This document shows positions 46,285 to 57,188 of a stretch of 64,000 nucleotides of DNA, piece by piece. Origin of the DNA: an uncultured Erythrobacter sp. (GTDB lineage Bacteria; Pseudomonadota; Alphaproteobacteria; Sphingomonadales; Sphingomonadaceae); the NCBI GenBank assembly GCA_947502815.1, contig CANNBH010000001.1, forward strand, positions 1,708,818-1,772,817, written 5' to 3'. Both the position numbers and the translations under genes were made by a program. Positions within the stretch are counted from its first letter, which is position 1. Each line of letters begins with the position of its first letter. The notes beneath the pieces were generated by a model, which was given only the letters and a program-made list of their open reading frames with translations, had not been told where the DNA came from and did not search any database.

Positions 46285-49200
46285 CTAGCTATAATAGTCC
46301 TGCAATGACCGGACTTCAAGCTGAGCGGGTTGAATTGCCGCAATTGCCGCCGCTGCGGCGCATGATGCGGCCGCAGTTGTGTAGTAAGGGACCTTCTTTT
46401 CCAGCGCGGTTGCGCGGATGGATTTGCTGTCCAATAGCGACTGCCAGCCCTCAGTGGAATTGAAGATCAACGCGACTTCGCCATCGATGATTTTGTCGAC
46501 AATATGCGGTTGCCCTTCGGCCACCTTGTTGACCCGTTCTACTGCGAGCCCTTGTTCGGCCAGATAGGACTGCGTCCCCGCCGTCGCGATAATCCGAAAA
46601 CCTTGATCAATCAGGTTCTGAACAGCAGGCACGATCACCGGCTTATCCGAATTCTTGACGGAGACGAACACCGTGCCCTCGCGCGGCAAAATCATGCCTG
46701 CACCCAATTGCGATTTGAAAAAGGCCGCTTCGAAATTGGTATCGATGCCCATGACTTCGCCGGTGGATTTCATTTCCGGCGTAAGGACCGGATCGGCACC
46801 GGGGAAACGGCCAAATGGGAACACCGCCTCTTTGATGGCCATGTAGTCGAGATCGCGTTTGAACGGTTCAAAATCGGCAAGTTTTTCGCCCGCCATCACA
46901 CGCGATGCGATTTTGGCGACCTGTTGCCCGATCGCTTTGGCGACAAATGGCACAGTGCGGCTGGCGCGCGGGTTGACTTCGATCAGGTAAACCTCGCCAT
47001 CTTTGACCGCGAATTGCACATTCATCAGACCGCGCACACCCAATGCAAAGGCCAGCGATTCCGCCTGACGCTCCATCTCTTTGATGATGTCCTGCGATAG
47101 GGAATAGGCCGGCAATGTGCAGGCGCTGTCACCCGAATGGACACCAGCTTCTTCGATGTGCTGCATAACGCCGGCAATGCGAACTTCATCCCCATCACAT
47201 AGGGCATCGACATCGCATTCGATTGCATCGCGCAGATATTGGTCGACCAAAACCGGGCTTTCACCTGACACGTTGACCGCGGTTTTGATGTAGTCGTCCA
47301 ATTGCGCTTCGGAATCGACGATTTCCATCGCCCGGCCGCCCAACACGAATGAAGGGCGCAGCAAGACCGGATAACCAATGCGCGCGGCCACAGCGGCGGC
47401 CTCATCACGGGTGTAGGCGATGCCGTTCTCCGGCTGTTTCAGATTCAGCTTATCAACGAGCTTGGCAAAGCGTTCGCGGTCTTCGGCGTGGTCAATCGCA
47501 TCGGGCGATGTTCCCAGAATCGGAATGCCCTCATCTTCGAGAGCCTGAGCCAGTTTCAGCGGCGTTTGCCCGCCAAACTGCACAATCACTCCGACCAGCT
47601 CGCCCGCTTGCTGTTCGACGCGCAGGATTTCCAGCACATCTTCGGCGGTCAGCGGCTCAAAATACAGGCGGTCGGATGTGTCGTAATCTGTTGAGACTGT
47701 TTCGGGGTTGCAGTTGACCATGATCGTTTCATAGCCCTGCTCCGCCAATGCAAAACACGCATGGACACAGCAATAATCAAACTCGATCCCTTGCCCGATG
47801 CGGTTGGGGCCGCCGCCGAGAATGACGATCTTTTTACGGTCGCTCGGGTCGGATTCGCACTCCGCTTCGCCAAAGCTGGGCGCTTCATAGGTCGAATACA
47901 TATAAGGCGTGATCGCCTCGAATTCGGCGGCGCAGCTGTCGATCCGCTTGAACACTGGGAGCACGCCAAGCTTTTTGCGCAATTCGCGCACTTCGTCTTC
48001 GCTGGTCGCTCCGGCCATGGCCTGCAAGGCGTCGTGCAGCAGGCCCGACCGTTTCGCCTGCGTTTCCGCCATACCGCCAGCCACGCCAACTGAGCGCACA
48101 GCCAATGTCGCCAGACGCTTGTCGGAAAAGCCCATGCTTTTCAGGCGCCGCAACCCGGTTGCATCATTGGGCAAACCATTCGCGGCCACATCGGCCTCTG
48201 CAGCGATGATCGCCTCAATTTGACGCAGGAACCAAGGGTCATAGCCCGTTACATTCTGCACGTCCTCAACGCTCAAACCTTCGCGGAATGCCTGTGCCAC
48301 TTGCAAAATCCGATCTGGAGTCCGGCGCGAAATGGCGGCGTTGATCACATCGCGCTGCACACCTTCCAATTCGGTAACGCGGTTAAATCCGTCGAGCCCG
48401 GTTTCCAAACCGCGCAGAGCCTTCTGCATCGATTCTTGGAAATTGCGGCCAATCGCCATGACTTCCCCAACGGATTTCATCGCGGTGGAAAGCGAGCATT
48501 CTGCGCCCTTGAATTTCTCAAATGCAAAACGCGGGATCTTGGTTACGACATAATCGATGGTTGGTTCGAAACTGGCGGGTGTGGCGCCAGTGATCTCATT
48601 CGTGATCTCATCAAGGGTGTAACCCACGGCCAGTTTGGCCGCGACACGTGCAATGGGAAAACCGGTCGCTTTCGATGCCAGCGCAGAGGAGCGGGACACG
48701 CGCGGGTTCATCTCAATCACGATGAGCCGTCCGTCTGCGGGGTTCACCGCAAACTGCACGTTCGATCCGCCGGTTTCCACACCGATTTCGCGCAGGACAT
48801 TCAAGCTCGCCGTGCGCATGATCTGATATTCTTTGTCAGTCAGGGTTAGCGCCGGGGCAACCGTGATCGAATCGCCCGTGTGGACACCCATCGGATCGAC
48901 ATTTTCAATCGAGCAGATGATGATGCAATTGTCCGCCTTGTCGCGCACAACTTCCATCTCATATTCTTTCCAACCGAGCAGCGATTCCTCGATCAAAACT
49001 TCGGTTGTGGGCGAGGCATCCAAACCGTCGCGGACAATCTTTTCAAATTCCGCTTTGTTATAGGCGATGCCGCCGCCCGTTCCGCCCAGAGTAAAGCTGG
49101 GCCGGATAATAGAAGGCAGGCCGGTGCGCTCCAAAATCTCGCGCGCCTCATCCACTGTGTTCGCAACGCCGCTGCGCGCGCTTTCCAGACCGATTAAATC

Positions 49201-49608
49201 CATCGCATCGCGGAACCGTTGGCGGTTTTCCGCCTTATCAATCGCGTCGGCTTTTGCGCCGATCATCTCAACGCCGTGTTCCGCCAACACGCCCATTTCA
49301 TCCAATTTCAACGCGCAGTTCAGCGCCGTTTGCCCGCCCATTGTCGGGAGCAGAGCGTCAGGCTTTTCCTTCGCGATGATCTTGGCGACGATTTCTGGCG
49401 TGATCGGTTCGATATAGGTCGCGTCGGCAAATTCCGGATCGGTCATGATCGTCGCGGGGTTGGAATTGACGAGGACAACCCGGTAGCCCTCCTCCTTCAA
49501 AGCCTTAATCGCCTGCGTGCCCGAATAATCGAACTCACACGCCTGACCGATGATGATCGGCCCAGCGCCAATGACGAGGATGGAGGATATGTCGGTGCGT
49601 TTAGGCAT
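46285..49608 (-). CDS. carB: Carbamoyl-phosphate synthase large subunit
   Basis: 1107 residues: two ATP-grasp halves (first with [14 protein letters not shown] near 170, second with [12 protein letters not shown] near 720), an oligomerisation domain between them and a C-terminal allosteric MGS-type domain. It makes carbamoyl phosphate for arginine and pyrimidine synthesis with the CarA glutaminase. Its ATG shares one base with the stop of the preceding lipoprotein gene (TAATG). Confidence 0.98.
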   Translation of the reverse strand: MPKRTDISSILVIGAGPIIIGQACEFDYSGTQAIKALKEEGYRVVLVNSNPATIMTDPEFADATYIEPITPEIVAKIIAKEKPDALLPTMGGQTALNCALKLDEMGVLAEHGVEMIGAKADAIDKAENRQRFRDAMDLIGLESARSGVANTVDEAREILERTGLPSIIRPSFTLGGTGGGIAYNKAEFEKIVRDGLDASPTTEVLIEESLLGWKEYEMEVVRDKADNCIIICSIENVDPMGVHTGDSITVAPALTLTDKEYQIMRTASLNVLREIGVETGGSNVQFAVNPADGRLIVIEMNPRVSRSSALASKATGFPIARVAAKLAVGYTLDEITNEITGATPASFEPTIDYVVTKIPRFAFEKFKGAECSLSTAMKSVGEVMAIGRNFQESMQKALRGLETGLDGFNRVTELEGVQRDVINAAISRRTPDRILQVAQAFREGLSVEDVQNVTGYDPWFLRQIEAIIAAEADVAANGLPNDATGLRRLKSMGFSDKRLATLAVRSVGVAGGMAETQAKRSGLLHDALQAMAGATSEDEVRELRKKLGVLPVFKRIDSCAAEFEAITPYMYSTYEAPSFGEAECESDPSDRKKIVILGGGPNRIGQGIEFDYCCVHACFALAEQGYETIMVNCNPETVSTDYDTSDRLYFEPLTAEDVLEILRVEQQAGELVGVIVQFGGQTPLKLAQALEDEGIPILGTSPDAIDHAEDRERFAKLVDKLNLKQPENGIAYTRDEAAAVAARIGYPVLLRPSFVLGGRAMEIVDSEAQLDDYIKTAVNVSGESPVLVDQYLRDAIECDVDALCDGDEVRIAGVMQHIEEAGVHSGDSACTLPAYSLSQDIIKEMERQAESLAFALGVRGLMNVQFAVKDGEVYLIEVNPRASRTVPFVAKAIGQQVAKIASRVMAGEKLADFEPFKRDLDYMAIKEAVFPFGRFPGADPVLTPEMKSTGEVMGIDTNFEAAFFKSQLGAGMILPREGTVFVSVKNSDKPVIVPAVQNLIDQGFRIIATAGTQSYLAEQGLAVERVNKVAEGQPHIVDKIIDGEVALIFNSTEGWQSLLDSKSIRATALEKKVPYYTTAAASCAAAAAIAAIQPAQLEVRSLQDYYS

Positions 49609-50168
49609 TACAGACCTTTGTCTAAGATAAGCCGTTGGTGGGCATTCGAAATGGGGAGTGTCGGCAATTCGCCGTCGACCAGCGACGCTTCGGTCGTAAA
49701 CCGATAAGAAATGAGGCGCATTCCAGAGATTTGGCGTTCACACCCCTGACGCTTTAAATTGCGATGAAGATCGGCCTCTCCGCGCACTTTATACAGCGCG
49801 GGGTCGTCGACGCTAAGAATTGCACCTTGGATAACGGCCGGCGTGTCTGCAAAACGATCGCGCGCCGCTTGTGTGGATGACCCCTCGGACACAACCGTTA
49901 TGAGCGTCGCCGGTGTTTCGCCATTTTCAAGCCGAGTGAGCGACCTAAAATCGTGCGGGCTGATATAGGTTATGTCGTAGGTGAACGAAGGAATCCATGT
50001 GCTTTCATCAGATTCCATTCGCGGCCGAGTTGTCCTTTGATTGCTCAATCGATTGAGGCAATCAGTAACGCTTTCATCGCCCTCACGCCAATCCGGCCCG
50101 GTCGACAAGCCGTCACAGCCGACAAGTGCGATGGACGCAGCACCAATGGCCAACAATCGCAAGATCAT
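49608..50168 (-). CDS. Putative lipoprotein, second of a tandem pair inside the car operon
   Basis: 186 residues. Lipobox LVGC with Cys18. It shares a pattern with the preceding gene: a YDIT segment ([13 protein letters not shown]), [10 protein letters not shown], and a C-terminal [13 protein letters not shown], so the two are paralogues. Function unknown; probably outer-membrane or periplasmic. Starts within the upstream stop (ATGA) and ends in a one-base overlap with carB. Confidence 0.75.
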   Translation of the reverse strand: MILRLLAIGAASIALVGCDGLSTGPDWREGDESVTDCLNRLSNQRTTRPRMESDESTWIPSFTYDITYISPHDFRSLTRLENGETPATLITVVSEGSSTQAARDRFADTPAVIQGAILSVDDPALYKVRGEADLHRNLKRQGCERQISGMRLISYRFTTEASLVDGELPTLPISNAHQRLILDKGL

Positions 50169-50692
50169 CGCGTCTCACCTGCATCTTTGCCATCGAAGGT
50201 CGGCAACTCTTCTGACCTAGGCGCCGCTTTCGAAGTATAAGATACAAGCCGCATTCCCGATTTCTGCCGTTCACATCCTGCGGTGATAATTTCATCCAGC
50301 GGCACAGGCGCGCCGCGCACCCGGTAAAGCGCAGGATCGCGGCCCATAAAGAACGCGCCCTTTTCGTCGACCGATTGCGCCATAAACTGCGCAACAGCGG
50401 TGGAAGCTTCGTTGGTAGCAGCCATCCCGCGCGAACCAGCGGTTTCATCGCTGCCCGGAACGGTGAGGTCTTGCAGGTCTTCAAGGCTGACCTTGGTTAT
50501 GTCGTAGGTGTAGGTCGGGGTGAACAGCGCGCCGTCTTGTGCGGTGATGTCAAGCGCATCGGTGGACACGCGCGCGGCGCAGGCTTCGAGGGTTTCAGGC
50601 CCTTCGCGCGGATCGGTGTCATCGAACAGAGAACACGCGGGAAGGAGCGCGAAAGCTGCTAGTGTGAGAGCAGTGCCAATCTTCCCAGCCAT
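50165..50692 (-). CDS. Putative lipoprotein, first of a tandem pair inside the car operon
   Basis: 175 residues. Lipobox LPAC with Cys20. The shared pattern with the downstream paralogue is YTYDITKVSLEDLQDL, DPALYRVRGAP and CERQKSGMRLVSY. No known domain. Start overlaps the DUF6680-like stop by one base (TAATG). Confidence 0.75.
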   Translation of the reverse strand: MAGKIGTALTLAAFALLPACSLFDDTDPREGPETLEACAARVSTDALDITAQDGALFTPTYTYDITKVSLEDLQDLTVPGSDETAGSRGMAATNEASTAVAQFMAQSVDEKGAFFMGRDPALYRVRGAPVPLDEIITAGCERQKSGMRLVSYTSKAAPRSEELPTFDGKDAGETR

Positions 50693-51240
50693 TATTTTTT
50701 TGCCTTTGCTGAGCGCGACTTGGAAGCAGGCTTCGCTGGCTGTTGCACTGCCTCAGTTGGTGCCTTGACTACCTCTCGTTCCAGAGCATCGGCTATGCGT
50801 GGCCAAGCTTCCCACGCACGAAGCATAAGGTTGTCCCGTTGAATGAAGCCACCAGCGGCATAGGCGGTCGATTGAATGTCAGTTTCGGGCAACTCGTATC
50901 CGAGATGTTTGGCAATCTCGTGAACAAGTTTCGTTTGTTGTGTCATCACATTATTTTCATGCGCCGCCATGTTTTCTGGAGTCGGTTGAAACGTGATTGA
51001 ACCAATATAGTTTGCATGCGCTGTCATAACCGATTCAACTGAATTGAAATCGACAGGGATCATATTAATAGCGGTAGAATAACTCGGGTCACCTGGAAGA
51101 TGACGTGTGCTAACAAGCATCCGAAACGTAGCGGCTTGATGATCGCGAACGACCCTTCTTCTCTCAGAAATTAACTGAATTATGACGGCCGATACTGGTC
51201 CGACAACGATGGCGATTAAAGTGATGAGCTGAAGAGACAT
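50692..51240 (-). CDS. DUF6680-like membrane-anchored protein inside the car operon
   Basis: 182 residues from ATG 51240, sharing one base with the carA stop (TGATG). An N-terminal membrane helix (about 2-22) is followed by ERRRVVRDHQAATFRMLVSTR and the AINMIPVDF pattern seen in DUF6680 proteins, then a Lys/Ala-rich tail. Base composition is more A/T-rich than in carA and carB, so it looks acquired. Function unknown. Confidence 0.7.
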   Translation of the reverse strand: MSLQLITLIAIVVGPVSAVIIQLISERRRVVRDHQAATFRMLVSTRHLPGDPSYSTAINMIPVDFNSVESVMTAHANYIGSITFQPTPENMAAHENNVMTQQTKLVHEIAKHLGYELPETDIQSTAYAAGGFIQRDNLMLRAWEAWPRIADALEREVVKAPTEAVQQPAKPASKSRSAKAKK

Positions 51241-52421
51241 CACCCCAGCCCCCCAACAAACTTCTCAAACAGGTAGAAACTGTCCTGCGGCCCCGGTGAT
51301 GCCTCTGGGTGGTATTGGACGCCAAACGCATTCTTGCCCCTCACGGCAATCCCGCAATTGGAGCCGTCGAACAGGCTCACATGGGTTTGTTCCACCGTGT
51401 CTGGCAAAGTGTCCGCGTCCACCGCAAAGCCGTGGTTCATGCTGGTGATTTCGACCAGTCCTGTGGTGTCGCCCCAGCCTTCCCCTACCCTCTGAACCGG
51501 GTGGTTCGCGCCGCGGTGGCCCTGATGCATTTTCAGTGTCTTCGCGCCCGCTGCCAGCGCGAGCATTTGATGGCCGAGGCAAATGCCGAACAGCGGAACA
51601 TCCGCCTCAAGCAGCCCCTTAATAACCGGCACCGCATATTCGCCGGTTGCCGCCGGGTCGCCGGGGCCGTTGGAAAGGAACACGCCATCCGGTTTCAATG
51701 CCATAATCGCGTCCATCGGCGTCTTTGCCGGAACCACGGTGACTTTCGCCCCCGCCTTCACCAGATTGCGGAAAATGTTGTCTTTCGCCCCGAAATCCAT
51801 CGCCACAACATGCGGGGTCGCATCGTGAGCCGCGCGGCCATAGCCGTGGCCAAGGCGCCAGTATCCGCCTTCCCAGCTTTCTTGGGAATCGCGCGTGACG
51901 CGCCGGGCAAGGTCCATCCCTTCGAGCCCGGCCCAATCCTGCGCCCGCTCCAACAAAGCGTTCACATCAAATGTGCCATCGGGCGAATGCGCAATCACTG
52001 CATTGGGCGCCCCGCTTTTGCGGATGCGGCGGGTGAGAGCGCGGGTGTCCACACCCGCAAGGCCGATCTTGCCGCAACGCTGCATCCACTGGGTGAATTG
52101 TTCGGTGCTGCGGAAATTTGATGGCTGCGTTACATCTTCGCGCACGATGCAGCCAACGGCGGCTTCGACTTGGCCTTCCACATCTTCTGCATTCGTACCA
52201 ACATTACCAATATGGGGGAAAGTGAAGGTGACAATCTGCGCCGCATACGAAGGATCGGTCATCACCTCCTGATAGCCGGTCATCGCGGTGTTAAAGCACA
52301 CCTCGCCCACGGCCTCTCCCACAGCGCCAAAACCTTTGCCCCAAATGATGCAGCCATCAGACAAAACAATGCAACCAGTCGCATCTTTAGGTTGCGCAGG
52401 TATAGTGGCGGATGGGGCCAT
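51240..52421 (-). CDS. carA: Carbamoyl-phosphate synthase small subunit (glutaminase)
   Basis: 393 residues from ATG 52421. The N-terminal CarA domain begins after a short polar tail, and the class I glutamine amidotransferase domain has the nucleophile in FGICLGHQML and the His/Glu pair in VQYHPEASPGP. It supplies ammonia to CarB. Unusually, three genes separate it from carB. Divergent from the yqeY-like gene. Confidence 0.97.
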   Translation of the reverse strand: MAPSATIPAQPKDATGCIVLSDGCIIWGKGFGAVGEAVGEVCFNTAMTGYQEVMTDPSYAAQIVTFTFPHIGNVGTNAEDVEGQVEAAVGCIVREDVTQPSNFRSTEQFTQWMQRCGKIGLAGVDTRALTRRIRKSGAPNAVIAHSPDGTFDVNALLERAQDWAGLEGMDLARRVTRDSQESWEGGYWRLGHGYGRAAHDATPHVVAMDFGAKDNIFRNLVKAGAKVTVVPAKTPMDAIMALKPDGVFLSNGPGDPAATGEYAVPVIKGLLEADVPLFGICLGHQMLALAAGAKTLKMHQGHRGANHPVQRVGEGWGDTTGLVEITSMNHGFAVDADTLPDTVEQTHVSLFDGSNCGIAVRGKNAFGVQYHPEASPGPQDSFYLFEKFVGGLG

Positions 52422-52572
52422 GGGGGCGCTCCGTTCAAAAGGTTTTGGCAGCAATGTCGCTAAGACCTAGCGGCTAGAGAGGGCCTGTCCGCTCGTCAAC
52501 CTAGGCGTGGCGAAGAACTTGCGTTACAGCGCGTTCCAACCCCACTCCATCCACAGCAAAGTTCATTTAGTC

Positions 52573-53025
52573 ATGATCAGAGACGATATCAAAGCCGCCA
52601 CCATCACCGCGATGAAGGCCAAAGAGAAGGAACGCACCGCGACCCTTCGTCAAATTTCAGCGAAAATCAAAGATCGCGACATCGAAGAGCGCACCAGCAC
52701 CAAAGAAATCGACGACGACAGCATGGTCACGTCAGTTTTGCAGAAAATGGCCAAACAGCGCCGCGAATCGATTGAGATGTATGAAACCGGCGGACGTGCC
52801 GAATTGGCCGCCAAGGAACAGGCCGAATTGGGCGTGATCGAAGAGTTTCTGCCGAAAATGATGAGCGAAGATGAAACCAAGGCCGCGATTGAAGCGATCA
52901 AGGCGGAAACCGGCGCTGAAAGCATGAAAGATATGGGCAAAGTCATGGGCGAGCTAAAATCGCGCCACGGCGCCGTGCTAGACGGAAAACTGGCCAGCGG
53001 GCTGGTGAAAGCGGCGCTTTCTTAA
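52573..53025 (+). CDS. GatB/YqeY domain protein
   Basis: 150 residues from ATG 52573, the usual YqeY length. Helical, with MIRDDIKAATITAMKAKEKERTATLRQ as N-terminal region and the C-terminal tRNA-binding-like YqeY fold (MGKVMGELKSRHGAVLDGKLAS). Homologous to the tail domain of GatB; precise role unknown. Conserved upstream of dnaG-rpoD. Confidence 0.92.
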   Translation: MIRDDIKAATITAMKAKEKERTATLRQISAKIKDRDIEERTSTKEIDDDSMVTSVLQKMAKQRRESIEMYETGGRAELAAKEQAELGVIEEFLPKMMSEDETKAAIEAIKAETGAESMKDMGKVMGELKSRHGAVLDGKLASGLVKAALS

Positions 53026-53073
53026 GCCCGGCCTCTTAAGCCCAGCAATAATTCACACACAGATTGCTCCACA

Positions 53074-53121
53074 GGGCCGAAAGTTACTGGGTTGAACCCC
53101 GGTGGCTTTCGGCCCATTTTT
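53074..53121 (+). terminator. Intrinsic terminator directly upstream of dnaG
   Basis: GGGCCGAAAG (53074-53083) pairs perfectly with CTTTCGGCCC (53106-53115), with a GGG/CCC pairing inside the loop region, followed by ATTTTTGT. It ends 7 bp before the dnaG start codon, so read-through or an internal promoter is needed for dnaG. Confidence 0.75.
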
Positions 53122-53127
53122 GTAGCC

Positions 53128-55011
53128 ATGGCCATAACCCCGCAATGGAAAGACGAACTGCGCGCGCGGATCACGCTCTCAACCGTGATCATGCGCACCG
53201 AAAAGCTCGTCAAAAAAGGGCGCGAATGGTCGGCCTGTTGCCCGTTTCATGATGAAAAGACGCCCAGCTTTTATGTGAATGATCAAAAACAGTTTTATCA
53301 CTGCTTTGGCTGCGGTGCGCATGGCGATGTGATCAGCTGGATGACGGAGCAGCGCGGGCTGTCTTTCATCGATGCGATCAAGGAATTGGCCGCAGAAGCG
53401 GGAATGGAAGTCCCTGCCCCGGATCCGGTCGCTGCGAGAAAGGCCGAAAAACGTGCAGAACTGGTCGATGTGACGACCATGGCGCAGGATTGGTTCGTCC
53501 ACAATTTGCGCAGCGGCGAAGGGCGCGAGGCGCTCAGCTACCTCAACAATCGCGGGCTAAAACCAGAAGTCTTGCGCGAATTCGGCTTTGGCTACGCGCC
53601 AGAGAACAAACAGGCGCTCAACAACGCGCTGCCTCAGTTTGAGGACCAAATGCTGGTCGAAACGGGCATGCGGATCAAAACCGACGATGGCACGACCTAT
53701 GATAGGTTTCGCGGCCGCGTCATGTTGCCCATTCAGGACGCGCGCGGCCGGGTGATCGCGTTTGGCGGACGGATTTTGGGTAAGCGTGACGGCGTTGCGA
53801 AATACCTCAATTCACCCGACACACCTTTGTTCGACAAGGGGCGCACGCTTTACAACCTCCACCGCGCAGCCCCTGCCTCGCGCCAATCGGGCCGGGTTAT
53901 CGTGGTCGAAGGGTATATGGATGTTGTTGCCTTGGCTCAGGCAGGGTTTGCCGATGCGGTCGCCCCGCTGGGCACCGCGCTGACCGAAACGCAGCTGGAA
54001 TTGCTGTGGCGCATGGTCGAAGTTCCGGTGCTGTGTTTTGATGGCGATGCAGCGGGGCAAAAGGCCGCGATGCGCGCCGTGACCCGCGCACTGCCCCTGC
54101 TGGCCCCAATGCGCTCACTTTCCATCGTTCAATTGCCAAGCGGGCTCGATCCCGATGATTTGATCAATGAAAATGGTCCGGGCGCCATGGAAAAGCTGAT
54201 TAATGAACCGCTCAGCTTGCTTGATATGCTGTGGAATTACGAGCGTGACGCCAAATCGCTGACCAGTCCTGAGGCAAAAGCGGGATTGAAAGCCCGCTTG
54301 ATGGAGCATGTCGACACAATCGGGGATGGAGATATTCGCGCCCTGTATCGACGCGAATTGCTCGATCGGTTCTCTGCCTTTGCTTATCCGCCGCGCGAAG
54401 CCCGCGGCAACCAACTCGGACAAAATCAGAGCGGCCAATTTCAAGGTGGCCGATTTCAAGGCGGCCCTTGGAAAGGGCAGAACGCTGTGCCGCGCAGCCT
54501 TTCAAAAGGGGCTGGCGATGTCTTAAACCGCGCCATGGCCGGCGGTCAGCGTGCCACATTGCTCACCGCTGTTATTGCTGGCCTGGTCCGGCACCCTCAG
54601 GAAATATCGCGCCATGCAGAGGCCCTTTCGCACCTTGCAAAATTGGACCCAAATGCCGCTCCTGCAATTGAATCGCTGATAGAGCTGTCGGAAACGCTTG
54701 ATTCGCACGCCACAAACGCCATATCAGAGCAGCAAGGCTATCCTGCCCCACCGGAAGACCAACGTTACGCCTTTCTTCGAGAAGGCACATCCCCCGGTGA
54801 AGCGCGCGAGGAACTGGCCGAAGCTGTGTCGTTGCTGGCCCAAAAACCAGCGCTCGAATCCGCTATGGCGGCTACGATTGCTCGTTTCGACGATGATCCA
54901 GAGGGGTCATTTGCCGAACAGGCGCGGCTCAGACAGCAGCTAACAACAGTTGAAGAACGTCTAAAAGCGTTCGGTAGGCGAAAGGCCGGGGCACCGGCAA
55001 CGCAGGATTAA
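53128..55011 (+). CDS. dnaG: DNA primase
   Basis: 627 residues from ATG 53128. The N-terminal CHC2 zinc ribbon (CCPFH then YHCFGCGAHGD, about 36-66), the RNA-polymerase core with Toprim (VVEGYMDVVALAQAG then FDGDAAG), and a C-terminal helicase-binding region are all present. A Gln/Gly-rich linker (repeated GQFQGG-like units near 430-450) precedes the C-terminal domain. Primase makes RNA primers at the replication fork. Followed by rpoD after 106 bp. Confidence 0.97.
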   Translation: MAITPQWKDELRARITLSTVIMRTEKLVKKGREWSACCPFHDEKTPSFYVNDQKQFYHCFGCGAHGDVISWMTEQRGLSFIDAIKELAAEAGMEVPAPDPVAARKAEKRAELVDVTTMAQDWFVHNLRSGEGREALSYLNNRGLKPEVLREFGFGYAPENKQALNNALPQFEDQMLVETGMRIKTDDGTTYDRFRGRVMLPIQDARGRVIAFGGRILGKRDGVAKYLNSPDTPLFDKGRTLYNLHRAAPASRQSGRVIVVEGYMDVVALAQAGFADAVAPLGTALTETQLELLWRMVEVPVLCFDGDAAGQKAAMRAVTRALPLLAPMRSLSIVQLPSGLDPDDLINENGPGAMEKLINEPLSLLDMLWNYERDAKSLTSPEAKAGLKARLMEHVDTIGDGDIRALYRRELLDRFSAFAYPPREARGNQLGQNQSGQFQGGRFQGGPWKGQNAVPRSLSKGAGDVLNRAMAGGQRATLLTAVIAGLVRHPQEISRHAEALSHLAKLDPNAAPAIESLIELSETLDSHATNAISEQQGYPAPPEDQRYAFLREGTSPGEAREELAEAVSLLAQKPALESAMAATIARFDDDPEGSFAEQARLRQQLTTVEERLKAFGRRKAGAPATQD

Positions 55012-55117
55012 GCCGGTTTTTCAAAGCTGGTGTGGGATTAACAGTGGTGATTGTTGGGCATCCGCGTAAGTAAGCGCGCGATCAAACCTTCACCTGATAA
55101 AAGATTGACGAAACTTC

Positions 55118-57136
55118 ATGGCTTCAACCGCAAAGACCGCCGATAAAGAAGATGCTCCGCTGATCGACCTTAATGAGGCTTCGGTGAAGAAGCTCATGAC
55201 CAAGGCGAAGAAAAAGGGTTACATCACATATGATGAGCTCAACGCGGCATTGCCGGGCGATATGGCCTCAGACCAAATTGAGGACATTCAAACCGCTCTT
55301 TCGGAAATGGGCGTGCAGATCGTCGAAAATGACGAAGAGGCCGAAGCCGAAGCCGAGCAAGAAGCCGAAGTCGAAGAAATCGATGTCGGCAGTGCAAAGG
55401 GCGCTGCGAAGAAAGACACCAAAGCCCCTGCGGTTAAAAAGGCCGCCGCCGATGGCCGTACCGATGACCCAGTGCGGATGTATCTGCGCGAAATGGGCGC
55501 GGTCGAATTGCTCAGCCGCGAAGGCGAAATTGCGATTGCGAAACGGATCGAATCCGGCCGCGACATGATGATCATGGGCCTTTGCCAAAGCCCGATCACG
55601 TTCCACGCTATCATCCAATGGTCAGAAGCGCTTAACAACGAAGACATGCAGCTTCGTGAGATCCTTGATCTTGATGCGATGCTTTCGAAGGAGCCTCCAC
55701 CTGACAAGATGGAGGAAGAAAACGAAGAAGATGACGGTGAGATTTCGGAAGAAACCGCCGGTCCAACCATTCGCGACGATGACGAAGACGATTCTGACAG
55801 CGAAGACGTAGACGCCGAAGAAGGTGAAGACGGCGAAGCCAAGAAGGAAGAAGAGGAAGAGGAGGACAACACCCTTTCCCTCGCCCAGATGGAAGCCGCG
55901 CTGAAACCAGACGCGATTGAGCGTTTCGCGCGCATCACCAAGCTTTTCAAAACCTTTGAGAAACTTCAGGCAGAGCGCGTCGACACACTGGCCGCCGGGG
56001 GTGAATTCCCCAAGGCGAAAGAAAAGAAGTATGAGGCATTGGGCGATGAGCTCACCGCCGAAGTGGAAAGCATGCAGTTCCACGCGACCAAGATCGAATT
56101 TCTGGTCGACAACCTCTATGCCTTTAACCGCCGCCTGACCGCATTGGGCGGCCAGATGCTGCGTCTGGCAGAGCGGCATAAGATCAAGCGCATCGACTTC
56201 CTCAAATCTTATGTCGGCAGCGAGATGGACGACGCGTGGATCAAGGCCAACGCCAAGAAGGACAAAAAATGGAAAGCCTTCGCGGATAAAGAAGCCGATC
56301 CGATTGATCGCATCCGCACGGAAATTTCAGATATTGCCGCCAACACCGGCATGGCGCTGCCCGAATTCCGCCGCATCGTGAACATGGTGCAAAAAGGCGA
56401 GCGTGAAGCCCGCATCGCGAAGAAGGAAATGGTTGAGGCGAACCTGCGTCTCGTGATTTCCATCGCGAAGAAATACACCAACCGCGGCCTGCAATTTCTT
56501 GACCTTATTCAAGAAGGTAACATCGGCCTGATGAAGGCGGTTGATAAATTTGAATATCGTCGCGGTTACAAATTCAGCACCTATGCAACGTGGTGGATCA
56601 GGCAGGCGATCACGCGCTCTATCGCGGATCAGGCCCGCACAATCCGCATTCCGGTTCACATGATCGAGACGATCAACAAGCTGGTTCGCACGAGCCGCCA
56701 ATTCCTGCACGAGGAAGGCCGCGAGCCTACTCCAGAGGAAATGGCACAGCGTTTGTCCATGCCACTCGAAAAAGTGCGCAAGGTGATGAAAATCGCCAAG
56801 GAGCCAATCTCTCTCGAAACGCCAATCGGCGATGAGGAAGATTCGCATCTTGGTGATTTCATTGAGGATAAGAACGCGATCATCCCAGTGGATGCCGCGA
56901 TCCAAGCCAACCTCAAGGAAACCGTCACCCGCGTGCTCGCATCGCTAACCCCGCGTGAAGAGCGCGTTTTGCGGATGCGTTTCGGCATCGGCATGAACAC
57001 CGACCACACTCTTGAAGAAGTGGGCCAGCAGTTCAGCGTGACGCGTGAACGTATTCGTCAGATCGAAGCGAAGGCTCTGCGCAAATTGAAACATCCAAGC
57101 CGTTCGCGCAAAATGCGCTCGTTCCTGGATCAGTAA
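55118..57136 (+). CDS. rpoD: RNA polymerase primary sigma factor RpoD (sigma-70)
   Basis: 672 residues. Region 1.1 is N-terminal ([20 protein letters not shown]), a Glu-rich acidic stretch follows, and region 1.2 begins at [13 protein letters not shown] second long acidic insert (about 200-255) lies in the non-conserved region. Regions 2.1-2.4 are [13 protein letters not shown] to [16 protein letters not shown], and region 4.2 is [18 protein letters not shown]. It directs housekeeping transcription. A DUF2059 gene follows 20 bp later. Confidence 0.98.
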   Translation: MASTAKTADKEDAPLIDLNEASVKKLMTKAKKKGYITYDELNAALPGDMASDQIEDIQTALSEMGVQIVENDEEAEAEAEQEAEVEEIDVGSAKGAAKKDTKAPAVKKAAADGRTDDPVRMYLREMGAVELLSREGEIAIAKRIESGRDMMIMGLCQSPITFHAIIQWSEALNNEDMQLREILDLDAMLSKEPPPDKMEEENEEDDGEISEETAGPTIRDDDEDDSDSEDVDAEEGEDGEAKKEEEEEEDNTLSLAQMEAALKPDAIERFARITKLFKTFEKLQAERVDTLAAGGEFPKAKEKKYEALGDELTAEVESMQFHATKIEFLVDNLYAFNRRLTALGGQMLRLAERHKIKRIDFLKSYVGSEMDDAWIKANAKKDKKWKAFADKEADPIDRIRTEISDIAANTGMALPEFRRIVNMVQKGEREARIAKKEMVEANLRLVISIAKKYTNRGLQFLDLIQEGNIGLMKAVDKFEYRRGYKFSTYATWWIRQAITRSIADQARTIRIPVHMIETINKLVRTSRQFLHEEGREPTPEEMAQRLSMPLEKVRKVMKIAKEPISLETPIGDEEDSHLGDFIEDKNAIIPVDAAIQANLKETVTRVLASLTPREERVLRMRFGIGMNTDHTLEEVGQQFSVTRERIRQIEAKALRKLKHPSRSRKMRSFLDQ

Positions 57137-57140
57137 TCAC

Positions 57141-57188
57141 GAAAGGGCCAAGTCCGATGAAGAAAACACTTCGGGCCTTGGCCCTTTC
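57141..57188 (+). promoter_or_regulatory. Long stem-loop sequestering the ribosome-binding site after rpoD
   Basis: GAAAGGGCCAAG (57141-57152) pairs perfectly over 12 bp with CTTGGCCCTTTC (57177-57188); CCGA (57154-57157) can also pair with TCGG (57171-57174). The left arm contains the Shine-Dalgarno sequence of the DUF2059 gene, and the loop holds its ATG (57157-57159). No U-tract follows, so it looks like a translational control element rather than a terminator. Confidence 0.55.
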
